Assembly: GCA_023663705.1 (NCBI GenBank)
Contig: JAMPGY010000003.1
Span: 62,001 to 126,000 of the forward strand
DNA: 64,000 nucleotides
Reading direction: 5' to 3'
Source of the DNA: Clostridium sp.
Lineage (GTDB): Bacteria > Bacteroidota > Bacteroidia > Bacteroidales > Bacteroidaceae
Shown one piece after another: positions 1 through 8,006 of this stretch. The first letter of the stretch is position 1, and every line of letters begins with the position of its first letter. Made by a program: the position numbers and the translations under genes. The notes below the pieces were generated by a model, which had not been told where the DNA came from, did not search any database, and worked only from the letters and a program-made list of their open reading frames with translations.

Positions 1-2
1 AG

Positions 3-1907
3 CATGTCGTTCCACGCAAGGAGGTGGCTCTGGTAAAGACCTCCTACGGCTTCAAACTGAAACAGTACGCACCCCGCCTGCTGAACAAGGTTTCACACAA
101 GGCGGCAAGCATCAACGACCTCGTGCTGGGACATGCCGAACTTCCAGTGCCAGAACAGATGACAGAGAAGAACATGCGCCAGATCCGTGCAGCAGAAAAA
201 CTGATTCGAAAGAAGCGCAGGCAATACGACAACCAGAACCGACAGTTTGCCGACATGCAGCCCGACCCGCAACTGGCCGAATACCTCGACCGCATGGCCT
301 TCATCAACAAGGACGGCGAGGTTTGCGGGTTCACCCGACTTCAGAAGCACGACCTGAACCTGGTCTTGCAGAAACGCTACGCGCTGCTGAACTGGCAGCA
401 AGGCTCCGGCAAGACGGCGGCAGTCTACCACCGTGCCAAGTACCTGCTCAAATTCCATAAGGTACGCAATGCCGTCATACTGGCTCCGGCCATCGCCACC
501 AACATGACATGGATACCTTTCCTGACCATGAACCGGGAAAATTTCCGTGTGGTAAGGAACAATGCCGACCTGGAAACAGTGCCGGAGGGCGTGTTTCTCG
601 TCCTTTCCACCTCCATGCTCTCCAAGCTGAAACGTGGGCTGGCAAGGTTCATCAAACGCACATCCGGGAAACACTGCCTGGTCTTTGACGAATCCGACGA
701 GATCACCAACCCGTCCTCACAGCGGACAAGGCATATCCTCTGCCTCTTCCGCCGTATCAAATACAAGATACTCGACACGGGAACCACCACGCGCAACAAC
801 ATCGCGGAACTGTACAGCCAGTTCGAGCTGCTGTACAACAACTCCGTCAATATGGTGTGCTGGAGCGACCGGATATACCACGAGAACAAGGACAAGGAGA
901 TCGAGGAAGAGAGCAACCCACATTACGGCGAGCCGTTCCCTGCCTTCAGGGGACACGTGCTCTTCCGGGCCTGCCATTGCCCCGGAAAATCCACCGTGTT
1001 CGGCATAGAGAAGCAGAACCAGGACGTGTACAACAAGGAAGAACTGTCGGCACTTATCGGAAAGACCATCATCACCCGCAAGTTCAGGGATTTTGCAGGC
1101 GAGAAGTACAAGATACGCACCCATACCGTCAGCCCGTCCGAGGGCGAGCATGAGGTTTACCGTGTCATCATCGAGGAGTTCTGCCGTATCTGCGAGCTGT
1201 ATTACAACAGCACGGGAGACGCGAAGAAGGATGCCGGGCTCAGGCTCATGCGTCAGATCAAACTGCTCATCAAGGCGTGCTCCGTCCCGCACCTGATAGA
1301 GGGCTATTCCGGTGAAGGCATTCCGAACAAGGCAAGGTACATTGAACAACTGATACGGAAAATACCCGGTAAGGTGGCTGTCGGCTGTACCTCCATCGCG
1401 GCGTTCGAGCTTTACGAAAGCCATTTCCGCAAATGCTTCCCGGAACGTCCGCTGTTCGTGGTCAAGGGCGACGTGGCGTTCAAGAAACGGCAGAGCATCG
1501 TGACGGAGTTCGACTCCACCGTCAACGGCATACTGGTCTGCACGCAGCAGAGCCTGAGCAGTTCGGTGAACATCCCCGCCTGCAACGACGTGATCCTGGA
1601 ATCGCTCCAATGGAACATCCCGAAGATGGAACAGTTCTATTTCCGTTTCATACGCCTCGACTCCAAAGCAATGAAGGACGTGCATTACGTCACGTACAGT
1701 GATTCCGTGGAGCAGAACCTGATGGCACTGGTACTCACGAAGGAACGGCTGAACGAGTTCATCAAGAGCGGTGAGGTGAAGGAACAGTCGGACATCTTCG
1801 AGGAGTTCGACGTCACCATGTCCGTCATCGACAGCCTGCTGGTCAGGGAACGTGACAGGGATGGCAAGATACATATCAGCTGGGGAAGCCAGCGCATAGC
1901 AAGCTGA
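3..1907 (+). CDS. DEAD/SNF2-like helicase, C-terminal part of a methyltransferase-helicase (5' end off window)
   Basis: The frame is open to the left edge, and the residues before the first possible start (GTG at 24) still align with the 997-residue protein at 53955-56948. This is therefore the last two thirds of such a protein, not a gene starting at 24. Visible are a Walker A motif in QQGSGKTAAV, a DEAD-like box (VFDESDEI), the conserved stretch LAPAIATNMTW, and a C-terminal helicase half with TQQSLSSSVNIPACN and a Q..R..R motif (EQFYFRFIRLDS). By eye it is roughly three-quarters identical to the module B copy over the core. The methylase half, with FFTP and NPPF motifs, would lie upstream. 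It probably remodels or methylates DNA during transfer or establishment; that role is inferred. Confidence 0.8.
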   Translation, partial: HVVPRKEVALVKTSYGFKLKQYAPRLLNKVSHKAASINDLVLGHAELPVPEQMTEKNMRQIRAAEKLIRKKRRQYDNQNRQFADMQPDPQLAEYLDRMAFINKDGEVCGFTRLQKHDLNLVLQKRYALLNWQQGSGKTAAVYHRAKYLLKFHKVRNAVILAPAIATNMTWIPFLTMNRENFRVVRNNADLETVPEGVFLVLSTSMLSKLKRGLARFIKRTSGKHCLVFDESDEITNPSSQRTRHILCLFRRIKYKILDTGTTTRNNIAELYSQFELLYNNSVNMVCWSDRIYHENKDKEIEEESNPHYGEPFPAFRGHVLFRACHCPGKSTVFGIEKQNQDVYNKEELSALIGKTIITRKFRDFAGEKYKIRTHTVSPSEGEHEVYRVIIEEFCRICELYYNSTGDAKKDAGLRLMRQIKLLIKACSVPHLIEGYSGEGIPNKARYIEQLIRKIPGKVAVGCTSIAAFELYESHFRKCFPERPLFVVKGDVAFKKRQSIVTEFDSTVNGILVCTQQSLSSSVNIPACNDVILESLQWNIPKMEQFYFRFIRLDSKAMKDVHYVTYSDSVEQNLMALVLTKERLNEFIKSGEVKEQSDIFEEFDVTMSVIDSLLVRERDRDGKIHISWGSQRIAS

Positions 1908-1926
1908 AAAATGAAAACCATGAGTA

Positions 1927-2101
1927 ACCGCAGATTCCATTCCACAGGCAAAGGTAGCCCGCGCCCTTACCGGCTGAGCAAGGTCACGCCGCGAGCGGTT
2001 TCCGGGAAAATCATCCTCGCCGGAGGCTCCGGTATTTCCCCGGAAAACCCTGCACAGCCCGGGCACGGACCTTTGGGAGCCTGTGGAATGAAATCCCCGG
2101 T
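1927..2101. repeat. Long imperfect hairpin element, copy 1 of 6
   Basis: The region between the helicase stop and the next gene folds on itself. The outer arms are ACCGnnGATTnCATTCCACA at 1927 and its complement ending at 2101. The inner core has GCAAGGTC, GGGAAAATC, a small apical stem, GGTATTTCCCC and GGAAAACC. The core matches the other five copies at 32119, 35976, 40841, 41420 and 51898, while the outer arms do not match them but stay self-complementary. It lies 20 nt after one stop codon and about 20 nt before the next start. Confidence 0.75.
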
Positions 2102-2119
2102 TCCGCATCAATAACTGTA

Positions 2120-2629
2120 ATGGAAAAGATTATGGACTTGAATCAGGCAGAAGTGGCAGTGACCACGCAGCATCTCATAGACATAAGGCGGAAGGAGGAC
2201 AAGTGGTTGCAGATGTCCGACTTCGGCGACATGGGGGAATTCCTGTGTACCTGCTCCGACCTCTTCCCCGAAGAGGAAACACCAGAATACAGGTACACGA
2301 GATGGGAGGAAATCCCGGACTCGCTTATCAACAGGGAATGGCTCTGTCCCAACTTCTTCGATATAAGGGAGGCGATGGAGCAGCTGGAGGAACCCGACAA
2401 GGATTTTTTCTTCGACTGGTGCGACCGTCACGGACACGATATCAGTACGGAAGACCCGCACATGCTGGTGGCGCATTACCTGGAACTGTTCGGGAACACG
2501 ACCTATATCGACGATGACCCCTGCCCGGACGGCGGGGATGACAGCCTGCTGTATTTTCCGGGCATATCAGGCAACTTTTTCGACACGGGCATACCCCGTT
2601 TCGAGGTATTCGACGACAATTACGATTAA
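2120..2629 (+). CDS. Very acidic small protein, possible DNA-mimic antirestriction protein (ArdA-like)
   Basis: This protein of 169 residues has 42 Asp/Glu against 12 Lys/Arg, so it is strongly negative. It contains the segments PEYRYTRWEEIP and REWLCPNFFDIREAMEQL and ends in FDDNYD. The module B paralogue at 56955-57476 keeps the REWLCPNFFDIREA segment and the same FnDNYD ending. Length, charge and context beside a DNA methylase-helicase recall ArdA-type DNA mimics, but I do not see the full ArdA N-terminus, so the family call is weak. An alternative start at 2132 (MDLNQ) aligns better with the paralogue. A long hairpin element lies just upstream. Confidence 0.6.
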   Translation: MEKIMDLNQAEVAVTTQHLIDIRRKEDKWLQMSDFGDMGEFLCTCSDLFPEEETPEYRYTRWEEIPDSLINREWLCPNFFDIREAMEQLEEPDKDFFFDWCDRHGHDISTEDPHMLVAHYLELFGNTTYIDDDPCPDGGDDSLLYFPGISGNFFDTGIPRFEVFDDNYD

Positions 2630-2642
2630 AAACTATACGCTT

Positions 2643-2957
2643 ATGGATATCAATTTTCTCGGACCGGTCTTCCCGACAGACAGCTTCACTCAGGTGGCTT
2701 TCGTGGAAATCCTGAACATCATCCTGACCTCCGACAATATCGTGGACGTGAACAGGATGCTTATCGGGAGAAACGCCAACCCCGCTTTCGGCTCCCTGTC
2801 GGGACATTTCCGCTGGTCCTATGCCAACGACCATTTCACGCTGTGGCAACGTGTGGAATACAATTCGCCTGTCTGCTTCGGGCAACGCATATTCAGCATC
2901 CATTTCGGTATGCTGGCAAGCCGTGACAGGAAAAGGGACAGCATGACATTCAACTGA
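2643..2957 (+). CDS. Conserved hypothetical protein, module A copy
   Basis: This protein of 104 residues has the central motif GSLSGHF-W and a following LWQR. The module B copy at 57479-57793 also has 104 residues and the same core (NPAYGSLSGHFHWS, VWQR), which supports both the frame and the start at 2643. A longer in-frame start further up would overlap the preceding gene and is not supported by the paralogue. It sits 13 nt after the acidic protein gene and 9 nt before the next gene, so it is probably co-translated. No family was recognised and no signal peptide or membrane segment is seen. Confidence 0.7.
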   Translation: MDINFLGPVFPTDSFTQVAFVEILNIILTSDNIVDVNRMLIGRNANPAFGSLSGHFRWSYANDHFTLWQRVEYNSPVCFGQRIFSIHFGMLASRDRKRDSMTFN

Positions 2958-2966
2958 AAAAAGGCT

Positions 2967-3254
2967 ATGGGTACGGTAACGATAGGAAACAAGGATATCG
3001 CGATGATGGCTTTCGACAGGCTTCGCAAGGAAAACAAGAAGGATTCCGCGCTACGGCTTGCCCGGTGCCTGTTGCAGGGCACAAGCATATCGCTTGGCAT
3101 AGGTGATATTGACTGGGACATAGACTTGGCGATACGGCAATGCGGCGGAGAGCCAAGAACGGGTTACAGATATATTGCATATTTCCACTTCAACCGGAAG
3201 ACGGAGATGGAAAAGGAAAGATATGATGAAATAGTGAAAGAACTGTATGGATAA
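2967..3254 (+). CDS. Conserved hypothetical protein, module A copy
   Basis: This protein of 95 residues starts MGTVTIGNKDIAMMAFDRLR. The module B copy at 57806-58099 shares the pattern IAxMAFDRLRxExKxDxAxRLA, then ISLGIxDxDWDID and CGGEPRT, so it is a real conserved gene. The C-terminal part has a YxAxFHF segment followed by a short basic and acidic tail. It begins 9 nt after the preceding stop. A GNRA-loop hairpin follows immediately downstream, as it does in module B. Function is unknown. Confidence 0.7.
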   Translation: MGTVTIGNKDIAMMAFDRLRKENKKDSALRLARCLLQGTSISLGIGDIDWDIDLAIRQCGGEPRTGYRYIAYFHFNRKTEMEKERYDEIVKELYG

Positions 3255-3261
3255 TAACAAC

Positions 3262-3289
3262 ACGGAGGCGGCCGGAAGGTCGCTTCTGT
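3262..3289 (+). terminator. GNRA-loop hairpin, terminator-like
   Basis: A stem of about 12 bp, including G-T wobbles, has arms around GAGGCGGCC (3265-3273) and GGTCGCTTC (3278-3286) and a GGAA tetraloop. It is followed by an AT-rich stretch. The equivalent position in module B (58111-58132) has the same stem with a GCAA loop, so the structure is conserved although the flanks differ. A second, weaker hairpin (TGTACGG 3304-3310 with CCGTACA 3325-3331) follows. Confidence 0.5.
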
Positions 3290-3344
3290 CATTTATAACG
3301 GTATGTACGGGAAACAGAACCCTGCCGTACACAGGTAAAGACAA

Positions 3345-4286
3345 ATGGAAGGACAGAAAACGCTCACGTTGGATTTCGTGAAATCCCTCATGGAACCATC
3401 CTATACGCTGATATGGGCGGATTATAACGACAACCTCGACAACCACCTTGACATCATCCGGCAATGCCTGGACGAGCGGACTTGCGAGTGCCTGTGGGAA
3501 AAGGCGGACGAATGGTATGGCGATGCGGAATGTGACGCCGTTCATGGGATTATGGAAAAGCTGAAAGAAGAATGCTTTGTGTTCAATGACTTTGACGAAA
3601 AGGAGGTCGATGCTTTTTTCGATGAACACGAGGATGCAATCCGGGACGAGATTTACAGCCGGAACGATTCGGACGTGGTGAAAGACCTGATAAGGCGCAC
3701 GGACGACATGCCTGTCCGGGTGGAGATGCTTTCCGACTACGACTGCATCAATTCCAACTGGTTTGAATCGCAGGGCGGTTACAGCTACGAGGAATCCTAC
3801 TTCGGGGACATGGTGGACAGCCTGAACCTCAACCCGGCGGAAGTGAAGAAACTGCTGACAAGCCACGGCTACAAGGTTTACGGGCGTTTCCCGAACCGGA
3901 AAAGCAGGAACGGCAAGGAGCTGGTCTCGTACGAACAATTCTATGAGGAACTTGTCAACTCCTGCTGCGGGGCGAACCTGCTGACCTACATCGGCAGGGT
4001 AAGCCTGAAGGAACTGTACGATGCCAACTTCTCTCTGGAAGAGGTCATCATCCCCAGAGGGAACTGCTGTGGGCTGTTCAGTTCCACGTATGGCGGCGGA
4101 AGCCTCCTTGAAATGGAACTCAAACAGGATGTGAAGCTCAAACTGGGGATCAAAGGCTGCAACGGCTTCCGTTTCCGCCTGGATGACGAACGATCCAGGT
4201 ATGACTGCTCCGTACAGCGGGTGTATGGCGTGGACGATTCCTTCTTCGGAAAAGCCGTCAGCCTGGTTGCCAGCCAAAGTGCCTGA
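3345..4286 (+). CDS. Conserved hypothetical protein of about 313 residues, module A copy
   Basis: Begins MEGQKTLTLDFVKSLMEPSY. The module B copy at 58167-59117 is similar over the whole length. Shared blocks are KSLMEPSYTL, DEWY, VEMLSNYDCINS or its equivalent, GSYFGDMVDALNLNPA, KSRNGRELVSYE, GANxLTY and YGGGS. The N-terminal half is acidic. No known fold was recognised, and there is no signal peptide, membrane segment or ATPase motif. It starts after a terminator-like hairpin, so it may have its own promoter, though none is obvious. A soluble cytoplasmic protein is likely. Confidence 0.75.
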   Translation: MEGQKTLTLDFVKSLMEPSYTLIWADYNDNLDNHLDIIRQCLDERTCECLWEKADEWYGDAECDAVHGIMEKLKEECFVFNDFDEKEVDAFFDEHEDAIRDEIYSRNDSDVVKDLIRRTDDMPVRVEMLSDYDCINSNWFESQGGYSYEESYFGDMVDSLNLNPAEVKKLLTSHGYKVYGRFPNRKSRNGKELVSYEQFYEELVNSCCGANLLTYIGRVSLKELYDANFSLEEVIIPRGNCCGLFSSTYGGGSLLEMELKQDVKLKLGIKGCNGFRFRLDDERSRYDCSVQRVYGVDDSFFGKAVSLVASQSA

Positions 4287-4310
4287 TGAACAATATATCC
4301 CAAATAAATT

Positions 4311-4841
4311 ATGATTATGAATACTCAAATTGTAATAATTCGCTCAGAGGGGAAAGAGCACCTCTGTTACAAGGATGAAGGATGCTTTGTCGATGTGTCC
4401 TTCCCGATGCTGGCATTCACTGCCGGTGAGGATGATTTTGAAATCGTGAAATGCAACCGTCCGTATTCCGGCAAGACCTTCCTGTACCAGGACAGGCATT
4501 TGTCCATCGTGTCGGAGATGTACCATAACGGCTGGCCGGCATTGTACCTGAAAGACCCGGAGACCGATGAACCATACACGGTTCTGACGGTCAATCTGGA
4601 AAGCGAGCCGGCGTTCTCGCTGCCGGACAAGGCGTTCATCGACATCAACAACAATCCCGACGCCATGGAGTTTCTCCTGTCTAACAGGCTGGCCGAGGAT
4701 ACCGGCTACAGGCGTCAGAGCGGTTGGGTGAGTTACCCGTTGGTAACGCTCAACCTGCCGGAACTTTACAGGCTGGACCCGCCGGCGTTTCACTCCATGC
4801 TGAATGTCTGCCAATCTCCTGAATGGAAGAATCAAGTATAA
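4311..4841 (+). CDS. DUF4313-like protein
   Basis: This protein of 176 residues carries the block WPALYLKDPETDEPYTVLTV, then FIDINNNPDAMEFLL and SGWVSYPL. That arrangement (residue substitutions in a DEPYxTLTVNL / FIDTNN / GxxxYPL frame) is what I know of DUF4313 proteins of Bacteroidales mobile elements. No counterpart exists at the corresponding place in module B (between 59117 and 59124), so module A gained it or module B lost it. The function of the family is unknown. Confidence 0.65.
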   Translation: MIMNTQIVIIRSEGKEHLCYKDEGCFVDVSFPMLAFTAGEDDFEIVKCNRPYSGKTFLYQDRHLSIVSEMYHNGWPALYLKDPETDEPYTVLTVNLESEPAFSLPDKAFIDINNNPDAMEFLLSNRLAEDTGYRRQSGWVSYPLVTLNLPELYRLDPPAFHSMLNVCQSPEWKNQV

Positions 4842-4860
4842 CAATCAAATCATAAAAGTC

Positions 4861-5454
4861 ATGAAAAAGTACGATGTAAAAGTAAGGTATGCCTTCGAGG
4901 GCACTTACACGGTAGTGGCTGAAGACCACGATGAAGCAATACAAATGGTGTCTGAGGAGTGCGGGCTGGTTCTGGGCGGTGATATCCACACGATTCTTGA
5001 TGATGAAGAGGTGGACTGGAATTTCGGGGTTCATCCTGACATGCGGATTCTTTCCGTGACCCAAAGAGACGGGAAAGAAGCTTCGGCATCCATTGATTTC
5101 AGCGGGAGAATCGAGGAATTGCGCGAGGACATCATTGAGGCGATACGGCAATTGCTTCAAACCCACTGCGTGAACGAGATACGATTCCCGGAAGATGATG
5201 GATACGACTCGGTCTGGGTGATATGGTTTGACAAAAACGGCGATCCGTACGAGTGCCGTGTGGTAGGACTCCATGTGACAGACACCGGATTTACGGTCAT
5301 CGCCGAAGAGAAGGAAAGCGGCGACAAGGTGGAATGTGACAGCCCGTTTGAACTCGGGGCGAGGAATATCGACTGGCTCCACGAGATGTACGATGCCGTA
5401 TGGCGGCAATTGGAAGAAGAAAAAGATGTCGATTCTCAAACGGAAGAATCATGA
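4861..5454 (+). CDS. Hypothetical protein; C-terminal domain shared with the module B gene at 59124
   Basis: This protein of 197 residues is taken from ATG 4861 (MKKYDVKVRY), because an upstream in-frame start at 4804 would lie inside the previous gene. The N-terminal 65 residues (YTVVAEDHDEAIQMV) resemble small DpnD/PcfM-type folds; this is a weak impression. The C-terminal part, from about residue 80, matches the second half of the 59124-59837 product, with FDKxGDPYEC, then SPFxLxxRN and a W-LxEMYxA segment. The two paralogues thus share one domain and differ at the N-terminus. The stop overlaps the next start by 4 nt. Confidence 0.7.
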   Translation: MKKYDVKVRYAFEGTYTVVAEDHDEAIQMVSEECGLVLGGDIHTILDDEEVDWNFGVHPDMRILSVTQRDGKEASASIDFSGRIEELREDIIEAIRQLLQTHCVNEIRFPEDDGYDSVWVIWFDKNGDPYECRVVGLHVTDTGFTVIAEEKESGDKVECDSPFELGARNIDWLHEMYDAVWRQLEEEKDVDSQTEES

Positions 5455-5837
5455 AATACCATGCGGAAAATGCAGTCTCCAGCTTTTTCTACTATATGTG
5501 GAACGCATGGAGCAGAGAGGAATGTAAAATCGTGTTCGGCGGTATGTACCTGCACTTTTGGAAAAAATGGAACGCGCAGGCCGAAAAATCCATCTATGGT
5601 GCGGCGGAACGTTTCTACTCCGAACTGTCAGAGAACAACCAGAAGCTGTTAGCGGAACGGGCCGTATCGCTTTATGACGGCAAGGTTTTCAGGAAAGCTC
5701 CGGATGATTCCAAAGTTCTGGTATGCGAGGAATGCGGCCCACAGGCATTTGCCGATGCTGTCCAGAGATGGTGGGACAATCTGGATTACGACGGGAAACG
5801 AAGCGTCTACAACGAATATAACTCCAACAATGAATAG
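5451..5837 (+). CDS. Hypothetical protein
   Basis: This protein of 128 residues starts at ATG 5451, which overlaps the previous stop in an ATGA arrangement and so fixes the start. It contains KYHAENAVSSFFYYMWNAW, several aromatic residues and VCEECGPQAFADAVQRWWD. It has no recognised family and no paralogue in module B, where an unrelated 74-residue protein occupies the slot (59849-60073). It is probably translationally coupled to its neighbours. Confidence 0.6.
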   Translation: MKYHAENAVSSFFYYMWNAWSREECKIVFGGMYLHFWKKWNAQAEKSIYGAAERFYSELSENNQKLLAERAVSLYDGKVFRKAPDDSKVLVCEECGPQAFADAVQRWWDNLDYDGKRSVYNEYNSNNE

Positions 5838-5838
5838 C

Positions 5839-6048
5839 ATGGGAGAAAACATCATCACCTTGATCTGCAACTCATGCAGTTGCGGCAAGAAGGAAGCACG
5901 GGAATATCTGGAATCAGAACTTCAGCATCTGCGCGAGTTGCAGGAACTGGACGATTTAAGGGAAGACGACATCGGGATGGCTTGCAGCAATCTCGGCCTT
6001 GACCTCGACTATCAGGAATATTTTATCAACCGCCTCGCAGGGGCATAA
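5839..6048 (+). CDS. Small conserved hypothetical protein, module A copy
   Basis: This protein of 69 residues starts at 5839 (MGENIITLI), chosen to match the module B paralogue at 60081 (MGIIALIER). Shared residues are CSC, EYLESE, LRELQELxDL, ACxNLGLDxDYxEYFIxR. An in-frame ATG at 5830 would add three residues and overlap the previous stop. The helical, acidic composition is conserved. It directly precedes the J-domain gene in both modules, so it may act with that protein. Function is unknown. Confidence 0.65.
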   Translation: MGENIITLICNSCSCGKKEAREYLESELQHLRELQELDDLREDDIGMACSNLGLDLDYQEYFINRLAGA

Positions 6049-6059
6049 AACTTACGGTT

Positions 6060-7082
6060 ATGACTTATTTTCAGGACATACACAGTCTGGCGGACTTGAA
6101 GAAGGAATACCGCCGCCTAGCATTGCTGCACCACCCCGACAAAGGTGGCGACACTGCCGTCATGCAGCAGGTGAACATCGAGTTTGAAAGACTTTATGAC
6201 GTGTGGAAGGATTCCACGGATGTGTCCACCGGCTCCACCGGTTATGAATACGATTACTCCGGGGCTACGGCCAGGGAATACACAGAGTACGTGTATAACG
6301 AATACCGGTGGAAAGGACGCAACTACAAGGGGCAGCACGCTCCCGAGATTGTGGAACTGGTACGGGCCTGGCTCAAAGAGACCTATCCCGGATACAAATT
6401 CTCCGTCAGGCGGGAGAACTACAATTCCATCTACATCAAACTGATGAGCGCGGACTTCGAGGCGTTCACCAAGGAATCCGGAAAGGTGCAGGACAGCATC
6501 AACCACTACTACATAGAGCGGAACACCGACCTTACAGACCGTGCGAAAGAAGTGATGCTGAATGTATGCGACTTTGTCATGTCGTACAACTTCGACGACA
6601 GTGATGCCATGACGGATTATTTCCATACCAATTTCTACCTGACATTGGGCATTGGCAGTTACCGGCAGCCTTACAAGGTGGAACTGCCGAAACTCGCCTG
6701 CAAGGGAAAGGACAAGCCGGAAGTGTTCAGACACCCCGAAGGTGCGACTCACAAGGCTCTGCGGCAGGCTTTGGGCAAAGCCCGTTTTGACTTCATAACA
6801 AGCCAAAGGCATTCCGGCAAGCTGATTCTCGGTGAGGATGCCTATGGCTCCCAAGGCGAGCACTACTTCTGGCCGAAAGAGTATTCGAGTGCCAAAACCG
6901 CCCAAAAGCGGATCGACAAGCTGGAGCAGGCCGGAGTGCGGTGCAGGCTAACCGGATACAACGGGGGATACATCCAATTTCTCGGTTACACTCCCGAAAC
7001 GGAAGAGAGGATGGAACAGGAACGGCAGGAATACATCATGGCTCACCGCCAATGGCAGGCAAGACAGGCTCAAACCGGTTGA
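6060..7082 (+). CDS. J-domain (DnaJ-like) protein, module A copy
   Basis: This protein of 340 residues opens with a short J-domain: helix LADLKKEYRRLALLH, then the signature HPD at residues 25-27, then KGGD. J-domains stimulate Hsp70 ATPase activity, so a link to the host DnaK is expected from the family. After the J-domain come about 280 residues without glycine-rich or zinc-finger regions, conserved in the module B copy (60302-61315). Shared blocks are LKETYP-KFSVRR, LMSADFEAFTK, VMSYNFDDS-MTDYF-TNFYLTL, FRHPEG, YFWPK-YSSAK and LTGYNGGYI. It is a J-domain fused to an unknown conserved domain, not a general chaperone. Confidence 0.8.
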   Translation: MTYFQDIHSLADLKKEYRRLALLHHPDKGGDTAVMQQVNIEFERLYDVWKDSTDVSTGSTGYEYDYSGATAREYTEYVYNEYRWKGRNYKGQHAPEIVELVRAWLKETYPGYKFSVRRENYNSIYIKLMSADFEAFTKESGKVQDSINHYYIERNTDLTDRAKEVMLNVCDFVMSYNFDDSDAMTDYFHTNFYLTLGIGSYRQPYKVELPKLACKGKDKPEVFRHPEGATHKALRQALGKARFDFITSQRHSGKLILGEDAYGSQGEHYFWPKEYSSAKTAQKRIDKLEQAGVRCRLTGYNGGYIQFLGYTPETEERMEQERQEYIMAHRQWQARQAQTG

Positions 7083-7123
7083 AATTGCAAAATATACACG
7101 AAACACCTAAATGCGAATGCTTT

Positions 7124-7834
7124 ATGAAAACCAAAGTATTGAAGTACAAGTTTGACGGGAATACCGTCGTGGCTCCATATATGGAGCTGAAAGCGTATGC
7201 TGAAAATGTCTATCTCTCGTTATTGGAAAAGAACGAATACGGGAATGAAAGCGAGGATATTTTCCATGTGGTCTGCAAGGTTGAAAGCGTCTATTTCTCT
7301 TGCGGGCAGTATTCCAGAAGAATACTTGGCAAGGAGGGTCAAAAAGAAAAATTTGTCGGGTATTGCAAAAACTGGGTCACGAATACGCTTCAGGATGCGG
7401 AAAACGGGAATCATGTATCCCTTTTGTCTATCCGTGTTTTTGAAGAACTCGGACTTGACACGGCTCCGTTGCTGCAAGCCCGTGAAACGTATCTGAAAAG
7501 GCAGGAACAAAGGAGGTTGGAAGAAAAAGAGAAAGAAGAAGAGAGGCGCAGGCAGGAGGAAGCGAAGTGGCAAAAGGAACTTGATAAGGGGAAACAGAAA
7601 TTCCTGGGCGGCGATGAGATTACCGCGGAAATGTTCCTTGAAATAGCCAAACGGGACGGCTTTGATATCCATATACGGACGAAAGGCACGTTCAACCGCC
7701 ATGTGAAAGGGTTGGACAAATCCGGGTGCATTTGGTGGAGCAAGAAGCGTGGTTGTCGTACACCCGATTTTTCCGGCTGCCATAAAGCCATTGCCGATTA
7801 TATGGCTTTTCTAAAATCTGTTGTCGAAAACTAA
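7124..7834 (+). CDS. Hypothetical coiled-coil protein, module A copy (shorter form)
   Basis: This protein of 236 residues starts from ATG 7124 (MKTKVLKYKF). The module B copy begins the same way (MRIKVIKYD), so the longer upstream extension is rejected. The middle is a highly charged Lys/Glu/Arg helix (residues about 125-165), likely coiled coil. It is followed by LEIAKRDGFDIHIRTKGTFN and PDFSGCHKAIADYM, both conserved in module B. The module B protein continues for about 95 more residues that are absent here. No enzyme motif is seen. Confidence 0.65.
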   Translation: MKTKVLKYKFDGNTVVAPYMELKAYAENVYLSLLEKNEYGNESEDIFHVVCKVESVYFSCGQYSRRILGKEGQKEKFVGYCKNWVTNTLQDAENGNHVSLLSIRVFEELGLDTAPLLQARETYLKRQEQRRLEEKEKEEERRRQEEAKWQKELDKGKQKFLGGDEITAEMFLEIAKRDGFDIHIRTKGTFNRHVKGLDKSGCIWWSKKRGCRTPDFSGCHKAIADYMAFLKSVVEN

Positions 7835-7845
7835 CTATTCCCGGC

Positions 7846-7986
7846 ATGGCACAGGAACGAATGGACGACTGGATGGAATACGCCAGGGAATATGCAAAAG
7901 CCGAGCGTGAATTGCGTATTGAACGCTGGGTATTCATTTCCATCGAATGCGAGGATGAAGCCGGAAACCACGTCCGGCTTCATTGA
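7846..7986 (+). pseudogene. Truncated copy of the 167-residue gene found at 62679
   Basis: An open frame of 46 codons matches the first about 34 residues of the module B protein (MAQExxDxWxEYARExAKAE, then ExWVFISIE). A TGA then ends it. Just past the TGA the frame reads YIIKLP, resembling the YRYNLP of the intact paralogue, so a point mutation plus loss of the 3' end is likely. The remainder is replaced by the convergent gajB gene, whose stop codon is at 8007. This marks the junction between module A and the defence cargo. Confidence 0.7.
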
Positions 7987-8006
7987 TATATCATCAAATT
8001 GCCACT

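Noticed and set aside
717..2111. Long minus-strand frame of 464 codons over the helicase gene
   Set aside because: The opposite strand has a clear helicase with motifs and a paralogue. The minus frame is a shadow of its codon bias.
1911..2114. Open frame of 67 codons on the plus strand
   Set aside because: It lies over a long hairpin element that recurs elsewhere with unrelated reading frames, and has no paralogue in module B.
3051..4328. Minus-strand frame of 425 codons over the 313-residue gene
   Set aside because: The plus-strand gene has a full-length paralogue in module B, so the minus frame is a shadow.
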